DNA of 64,000 nucleotides from Melieria omissa. Taxonomy: Eukaryota; Arthropoda; Insecta; Diptera; Ulidiidae. A program made the translations under genes and the position numbers. Where the stretch lies: contig OZ020267.1 in the NCBI GenBank assembly GCA_963971225.1, positions 37,042,989-37,106,988 on the forward strand, given 5' to 3'. This document shows positions 58,800 to 64,000 of the stretch, piece by piece; the first letter of the stretch is position 1; every line of letters begins with the position of its first letter. The notes beneath the pieces are model-generated. The model saw only the letters and a program-made list of their open reading frames with translations, searched no databases and was not told the DNA's origin.

Positions 58800-58952
58800 A
58801 TTTTTATCGCTTATCCTGAGCATGAAGTAGCGTCCTTTGTAGTAAACTTTGGCTATGCGCGGCCAATAGTAATGAGCCACGGTCGTCTTGTTGCGCAGCA
58901 CGACAATGCCGCTCGGCGTCAGACCCAGAAAATACTCGACGCTGTCCTCGCC
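58800..58952 (-). CDS. EPB41L4A: EPB41L4A exon 2: first half of FERM F3 (PH-like) lobe
   Basis: Exactly 51 codons, phase 0 at both ends. The peptide starts GEDSVEYFLGLTPSGIVV and includes the YYWPRIAKVYYKGRYF strand segment, matching the F3/FERM_C fold, which binds phosphoinositides and peptide tails in this family. The acceptor is CAG at plus-strand 58953-58955 and the donor GTAAAT at 58794-58799. The donor is weaker than the GTAAGT used by most other exons of the gene, but the peptide diverges into low complexity immediately beyond it. Confidence 0.94.
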
Positions 58953-59804
58953 CTGTGAATGAGCACAAAAGATAAAAGCCATAAGTTGAGCTGGTGACAA
59001 CAACAACGCCCCAAAACCAACACCACAAACATTGCAAGACCGATAGCGGCCATGGCCGAAAATGGCCAAACAACAACAAACTAATAATGAGCAAAACGAA
59101 AAAGAAGAAGATGAAGAAAAAGTTGTTGCCAACTTGTAAGCAGGTTATTAAAATTCAATAAAGTTATTAAAGAAGTTTCTCGCTGCATTTCCCAAAGAGG
59201 CCGCCAGCCGTTGCCCATTAACGAAGCGCGCGTCAAGTGTGCGTTCGCTGCGTGCGCGCACTGTAGACGTGCGCTACCAGCACGTGCGCTAAGGTGTTGT
59301 CGAAGTTTCGTCTGGTGCTAATTTGCCAATTGGCGGCTCGCACCAGTTTCGTTGTTGGCGCGTTTGCTTCGTTCCGTGCGGCTTTGATGTTTTCATACTT
59401 TGGCGTTAAACACTTTTTGTCCGATTGGCCATTGGCCAATGCTGTGTACGAGTACTTTGTGTAATTGGAGTTTGATTGCGATTCGCGTTAAAAAACTGTG
59501 CAATTTGGCGTTTGGCACTTTCACAATTGATGCTAATTTCTGAATGAGGAAATTGCGAGCAGTTGGCGAGAGTTGTTGTGTTTGGCTTCAAAGTTTGTTT
59601 TTCGAGTGCAACATGATTCGATGTTTAGTGGCTCTGAGAGCTGTGGTGCCAATTTTATTTGATACTTCGATTTTTAGTTTAACTGTTAGTTGGTAGAGGA
59701 GAGAGTTAGTAGGTAAACGTTCTTTTTTGTCTCTGACTATGACTTGGATTGAAACAGGCAAGAAGGATTGTTTCAAACTCGCAGTACAAAAAGATCCCTA
59801 TTCC
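58953..59804. other. Intron 1 near exon 2
   Basis: Non-repetitive, with CA-rich and CGTGCGC words around 59220-59300. No exon is supported. Confidence 0.5.
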
Positions 59805-60043
59805 TCGAACACATTAACGACGACAGCGACACAACCACATTTGTTAATGTATATGTAGAATCAGATCGTTCCTAAGGACACGACCATGGACCATAGTTGT
59901 CGCTATCGCCAACCTAAGAATTATTCATATTTCTATGATTATGGCGCTTTTGCTGTTACTTTCATTGTAATCAAGTAGTTAACTACATGGCGACGGTCGA
60001 AGCTAATTTTGGAGTTGTGTGGCCGTCTTCAGTGTGTTGGCCC
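59805..60043. mobile_element. Unclassified TIR element, copy 2
   Basis: Left end CGAACACATTAACGACGACA and inverted right end CCAACACACTGAAGACGGCC share the pattern of the copy at 16456-16963, as does the interior near the right end. It is shorter, about 240 bp, and non-coding. Confidence 0.55.
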
Positions 60044-60159
60044 AGGTCGTACGTAGCACAAAAAGGTTTTGCTTTGACGTCTGTCCACGTCACAGACAGT
60101 TAGCAGGTTAAAATGTTTGCAATAAGGACTAACAATGATTAGTGATTCCCATTAACATT

Positions 60160-60665
60160 TAATTCTTTAGTTTTTTGATTTATTTTTTATTTGATTTATT
60201 TATTTATTTAAGTATTAATTTTTTTATTTATTTAATTATTTTTTATTGATTGATTTATTTGTATTTATTTATTTGTTTATTCATTTATTTTTTTTAGTTA
60301 ATTATTTATTTATTCTTTATGGATTTATTTAATTCTTCATTAATTTATTTATTTTTTGTTGATTTATTTATTTATTTATTTTTATTTATTTATTAATTTT
60401 TTTATTTATTTATTTAATTTTTTATTTTTTTAGTTTTTTATTTATTCATTTATTTTTTATTTATTTAGTCATTTTTAATTGCCCGATATTTTTTAAATTT
60501 ACTTATTTGTTTATTTATTTATTTGTTTAGTTAATTAATTATTTATTTATTCTTGATTGATTTATTTAATTGTTTATTTATTTATTTATTTTTTGTTGAT
60601 TTATTTATGTATTTATTTTTTATTTAATTAATTAATTACTTAATTAGTTAATTAAATAATTTTTT
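60160..60665. repeat. TTTA-rich low-complexity tract
   Basis: About 500 bp of imperfect TTTATTTATTTA-type sequence with very few C residues. It lies in intron 1, next to the TIR element at 59805-60043. Confidence 0.95.
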
Positions 60666-61039
60666 AAAGTTACCCCTTTCTTAACTAAAAACTAAATTAC
60701 TCTTCTTCCCTAAAGATTGGTAGCGTTCCTACTTTCTATGCCCTCCGAACAAACGTCTTTGTTCGTCAATAGTGGTATTCACGATCCGTGGCAACTATGC
60801 TGATAGAAATTTACGCTAATTGCTTCGGCATACTCAAGGTGACTCTCGGCAGGTTTTGAAGCTCTACATTTCCTCTGCAAAGAAAACACTTAACATTGCA
60901 AAGCTGGTTGGACACACACACATTCTGTTTTTGTTTCTTCAAAAGATCATTTTGAGTAAACTCCACCAGAACGAAAATCAGCTGATTATGTAGCTATCCT
61001 AACATGGTTTTATATAGTAATGCGAATAGCATTGACGTC

Positions 61040-61215
61040 ATCGAACCCAAGTAAATGAGGGCAAGACGAAGTAGAGAAACTAGAGTCTTAAGTAGTGGCC
61101 GACAGGTATATTTTTGAAGCTGTCAAGGAATTTGTTAACCTTGGCATTGCCATGAACAACAATAATTTTGTTACCCTGGAGATAAATCGAACGATTAATC
61201 AGCAATCAGCAAACT
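61040..61215 (+). pseudogene. LINE reverse transcriptase fragment
   Basis: VNEGKTK near 61050 and FEAVKEFVNLGIAMNNNNFV then TLEINRTINQQSANY at 61110-61215 resemble the palm/thumb end of non-LTR reverse transcriptases (EVKEFVYLGTxINxxNDVSLEI). Stops and frameshifts break it. No ends are recognised. Confidence 0.65.
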
Positions 61216-61299
61216 ATCTGCCTTACCTGCCAAAAGTAATGATTTGTTTTGTATTCAGACTGACATCATTGCAGCTGTTTATGGCAGTGCCAAGCTAGA

Positions 61300-62610
61300 A
61301 GAAGTGCTTCCAATCTTCAAACTACCTGTGTTATCTAAATGAGAGCATAGTGACAACTATTGGCAAGAGTAATCCATCCAGTACCTTCAGATTGACATCA
61401 TTGCTGTTATTCATTCCGGTGCCACGGTAGAAGAAACTGAGAACTAATCATACCTAACCTAATAGTCTCGGTAGACAATTGAATAGCAGAGAACTCTCTC
61501 GACGGATAAATTTGTCTTAAGGACGTTTATTCTATCCTGTCTATAGGACATTGTTTCTGTTAAGATTTTTACTCCAATTCATTTTCGTAATTTTTTCTTT
61601 AATTTTAAATCCATTGAAACTTTCATTCATGATTGATTTTTAGATTTCCTTGAAAAATAGATCGAATTTAAATAAAAATGAAAAATGAAATGAAATCAAA
61701 ATGAAAATGAAATGAAAAATACTCAACATTTTGCCAAGAAAAATGCTCATTTAAGTTATCAGCCAAATTGGCAATTGATATGAAATGCCGAGTAATATTT
61801 TAGTTTGGTTTCCTTTCAAATAAATAGTCCAATAATACAGTCGTAATATGCGCGCAAGTTAATTCCGGCCTTTGGAGCGAAAATTTATTTAACTCAAAAG
61901 GAGATTACGGTCGCCATAAAAATTTCATTCGCTCATTTATTAAAACACTAAAATAATAAAAGTCGATGGTGACGCTGCGATAGTCGTTGACGATGGTGGT
62001 CGCGTTTCGGTGCGTACGGGTGCGTGTGTGCATTGTCTGTCGGCTGGGTGTGTAAATGTATTCGCTGGCGACAAGCGACAGTGCAGCGCTTCGCCTCGCT
62101 CCGCCGCTGAAGGTGATTTATATTCGCATGATATCAAAAATACCATAAAAATGTAAATGAAGCGGGAATTTACGCAGCAACAGAAATATAAAATGAAAAA
62201 CGCAGACACTGGCGCGGAAGCACAGTTATACCATAACTATATGAGTGTGACTGTGTATAAGTGTGTGTGTGAGTGTGGGTGAAACACTGTTATGGGACAT
62301 AGTAGTGTTGATGAAAGGCGCTGTGAGAAGGGGCAACCGTGGGTCAGGCGTTCGCGACAACTGAACGAGACTTATGGGTGTTGTTGGACGAGTTTATTGC
62401 GATGCCGCCCGACGATAGCGACACACTCGCCGAACAGACCATAAACTGCCCTTCGGTGTGAAAGGAAACCAATGAAGCGACACCCGTCGCCATTATGAAC
62501 ACACACACTTGACCGCCAGTTGTTGTTGACAATGCATACATCTTGCGCCTAGAGTTATGCTTTAAAAAATACAAAAACCTAGCATATTGTCCACGACCAA
62601 CTGAACTCAC
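61300..62610. other. Intron 1 near exon 1
   Basis: 61236-61440 holds an imperfect 150-bp duplication (GACATCATTGC...GGTGCCA). 61960-62300 has GTGTGTG and CGGTGCG words. 62344-62610 is the open frame past the exon 1 donor; its Ser/Ala/Val-rich peptide lacks family similarity and is intron. Confidence 0.5.
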
Positions 62611-62819
62611 CAGCACCGGATGCAGATCTACGCCGTACATGTCGTGCCACTTGACTTTGTCCAAAAAGTTCAGTTCCGCCGCGGCCGGTGACATGCCCTT
62701 CAATTGCTGATGCAGCTCGGCGACGCGTGCTTCCAGCTCGCTGCTCTGATTCGGTAGCAGACGGAACTCGGATACGTAGCCCTTGGAGTGGCGCCGCTGG
62801 TCGTAATCCCCCAATTCGG
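62611..62819 (-). CDS. EPB41L4A: EPB41L4A exon 1 in window: end of FERM F2 lobe
   Basis: This exon gives 69 codons after two bases of a split codon. It begins ELGDYDQRRH, continues through GYVSEFRLLPNQ and AELNFLDKVKW, and ends DMYGVDLHPVL. These are the hallmarks of the helical F2 lobe and the F2/F3 linker in 4.1-family FERM domains (MYGVDLHPV is nearly invariant). The acceptor is a pyrimidine-rich tract ending CAG (plus-strand CTG 62820-62822) and the donor is GTGAGT (plus-strand ACTCAC 62605-62610). It ends at a codon boundary. An ORF runs past the donor to 62344 but loses family similarity there, so the splice is preferred. Confidence 0.94.
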
Positions 62820-62917
62820 CTGTAAATGAGAGGGCAAAATTAATGAAGTCGCGTACATAACTAGGCGTGTGTAATGGCCGCGCAATGGCCAGTCAAAATA
62901 TACGACTGCTCATAATG

Positions 62918-63850
62918 TGTTTAATGAACTTTGAAATTATTTTTGGCTCGCACAAGCAATTGGGAACGGGCTGTGTCGGCTATTCATAATGCCAAATTAC
63001 AGTAAATAAATTTGTGTGTAAATGCAAATATTCACTTATTAAAATTGCGTGTGCGACTAAGGGTGAAAATTAATCGATAATGGCAACTGCACGAATACGA
63101 TAGGCACTCAGTAGCAGCTGATGTGCTATAAAAATAATAATTTTTTGAGGTTAATAGAGTATTTGGAGTATTTAAGGCAATTTGTGACAAGTGTCACATT
63201 TTGTGACAACTTGTCACAAATTTTGTTTATGTGTTTCTTGTTAATAATCCATTGATTTTAATGAACTTTGAAATTATTTTGGCTCACATAAGCAATTGGG
63301 AACGGGCTGTGCTGGCTATTCATAATGCAAATATTCACTTATTAAAATTGTGTGTACGACTAAGGGTGAAAATTAATCGATAATGGCAATAGGTACTCAG
63401 TAGCAGTTGATGTTTTATAAAAATAATAATTTTTTTAGTTTATTAGAGTGTTTGGAGTATTTTTGGGTAATTTGTGACAAGCGTCGCACTTTGTGACAAC
63501 TTGTAACAAATTTTGCCTTTGTGTTTTTTGTTAATATTACATTGATTTTACATCGCAGTCTTCTTAAATATGTTATACAGTTTTGAATACTGCAAACTCT
63601 AATTTACAGCACAGCAACGTTTCAATATCTTTATTTAGTGCTCGAATTTTTTTAAGTTAATAGAGTATTTGGAGTATTTTTGGCAATTTGTGACAAGTGT
63701 CACAATTTGTGACAACTTGTCACAAACTTTGTTTATGTGTTTCTTGTTAATATGCCATTGATTTGACCTTGCAAGCTTTTCAAATATACATATTTGAATG
63801 CTGCAGGCTCTAATTTATAGCACAGCGACGTTCCAATATTCTTATTTAGT
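62918..63850. repeat. Tandem array of about 300-bp units with TGACA palindromes
   Basis: Two copies share TTTAATGAACTTTGAAATTA through AAGCAATTGGGAACGGGCTG (62918 and 63255) and TAGAGTATTTGGAGTATTT. A third partial copy starts near 63650. Each carries a 40-bp palindromic block (63181-63220, 63471-63510, 63687-63726) of TGTGACA and TGTCACA motifs. It lies in the intron upstream of exon 1. Confidence 0.8.
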
Positions 63851-64000
63851 GCTCTAGTTATGTTGGCAACATTTGTCTCCTTAATTTCAATACAATTGCT
63901 ACAACGTACAGTATTCTCTAGCAGACAAAAACAACTTCTTGTTTGCTTGATTCGTCAAATTCGAGTAACTTGATGCTTAAAAGTTTAAAAATCAATGATA

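Larger units (their letters stand above)
14032..62819 (-). other. EPB41L4A: Gene locus: band 4.1-like protein 4A (FERM protein), 5' end outside window
   Basis: Eleven minus-strand exons splice in frame with GT-AG borders into 1375 complete codons plus split codons at both ends. The order matches vertebrate EPB41L4A as I recall it: FERM lobes F2/F3, FERM-adjacent RVPSKRQPRR, a Ser/Arg-rich region, then QWREVQRRQ and LVDTTGMTEDQLREIPYT, which parallel QWEAVLRRQ and LVDPSGLSEEQLKEIPYT. The family links membrane proteins to cortical actin and is tied to epithelial polarity and junctions; exact function here is inference. Introns measure 3658, 561, 5186, 5246, 1424, 62, 169, 449, 115 and 27789 bp. 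The fly protein is much longer than the human one because of low-complexity exons 10 and 11. Start codon, FERM lobe F1 and most of F2 must lie beyond 64000. Confidence 0.88.

Noticed and set aside
58674..59132. 152-codon minus-strand ORF as a separate gene
   Set aside because: Only the 58800-58952 part matches a protein (FERM F3); the rest is intron read-through.
62344..62610. C-terminal continuation of the exon 1 frame
   Set aside because: Beyond the GTGAGT donor the peptide loses FERM similarity, whereas exon 2 resumes it exactly.

Overview
The window is AT-rich animal DNA with long introns, many microsatellites and a dense load of DNA transposons and 5'-truncated non-LTR retrotransposons. 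A deletion copy of a DD41D (rosa-type) mariner, a lineage first described from the fruit fly Ceratitis rosa, and the general repeat style suggest a higher dipteran, most likely a tephritid fruit fly. The species is an inference.

One cellular gene dominates the window. On the minus strand I assembled 11 coding exons, from 62819 down to 14032, of a FERM-domain protein orthologous to band 4.1-like protein 4A (EPB41L4A/NBL4). The gene enters the window from the right with its N-terminal FERM exons missing. Exons 1-3 encode the end of FERM lobe F2 and the F3 lobe, and exon 4 the FERM-adjacent motif. Exons 5-9 encode a disordered Ser/Arg/His/Gln-rich region containing two stretches diagnostic of EPB41L4A. 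Exon 10 is a 1.4-kb low-complexity exon. A 27.8-kb intron separates it from exon 11, which is acidic and then Asn/Gln-rich. Splice phases agree at every junction. Introns 3-9 are all phase 2, so exons 4-9 are all multiples of three. A poly-Gln ORF at 1319-1573 might be a further exon; its link is unproven.

The other notable coding unit is a complete mariner of the irritans subfamily (54067-55358) in intron 3, antisense to the host gene. It has an uninterrupted 349-residue transposase, near-identical 26-bp terminal inverted repeats and a TA duplication.

The introns hold many dead or non-autonomous elements: internally deleted mariners (15.4, 40.6 and 51.1 kb), Tc1 fragments (36.9-38.5 and 56.8 kb), TTAA-flanked elements (17.2, 31.5 and 40.1 kb), a pogo-like element (11.9 kb), foldback elements (25.6, 37.3 and 50.4 kb), a TATA-flanked 971-bp element (39.0 kb), a short-TIR family in two copies (16.5 and 59.8 kb) and LINE 3' ends (3.1, 26.3, 45.8 and 61.0 kb). 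Tandem repeats include a 54-copy TAGTC array (8.1 kb), a 54-bp minisatellite open in both strands (10.4-11.5 kb), and repeats with 137-bp, about 80-bp and about 300-bp units (30.9, 57 and 63 kb). Between these lie non-repetitive, ORF-poor intronic blocks that could be regulatory.

I see no bacterial features, CRISPR array, rRNA or convincing tRNA gene.
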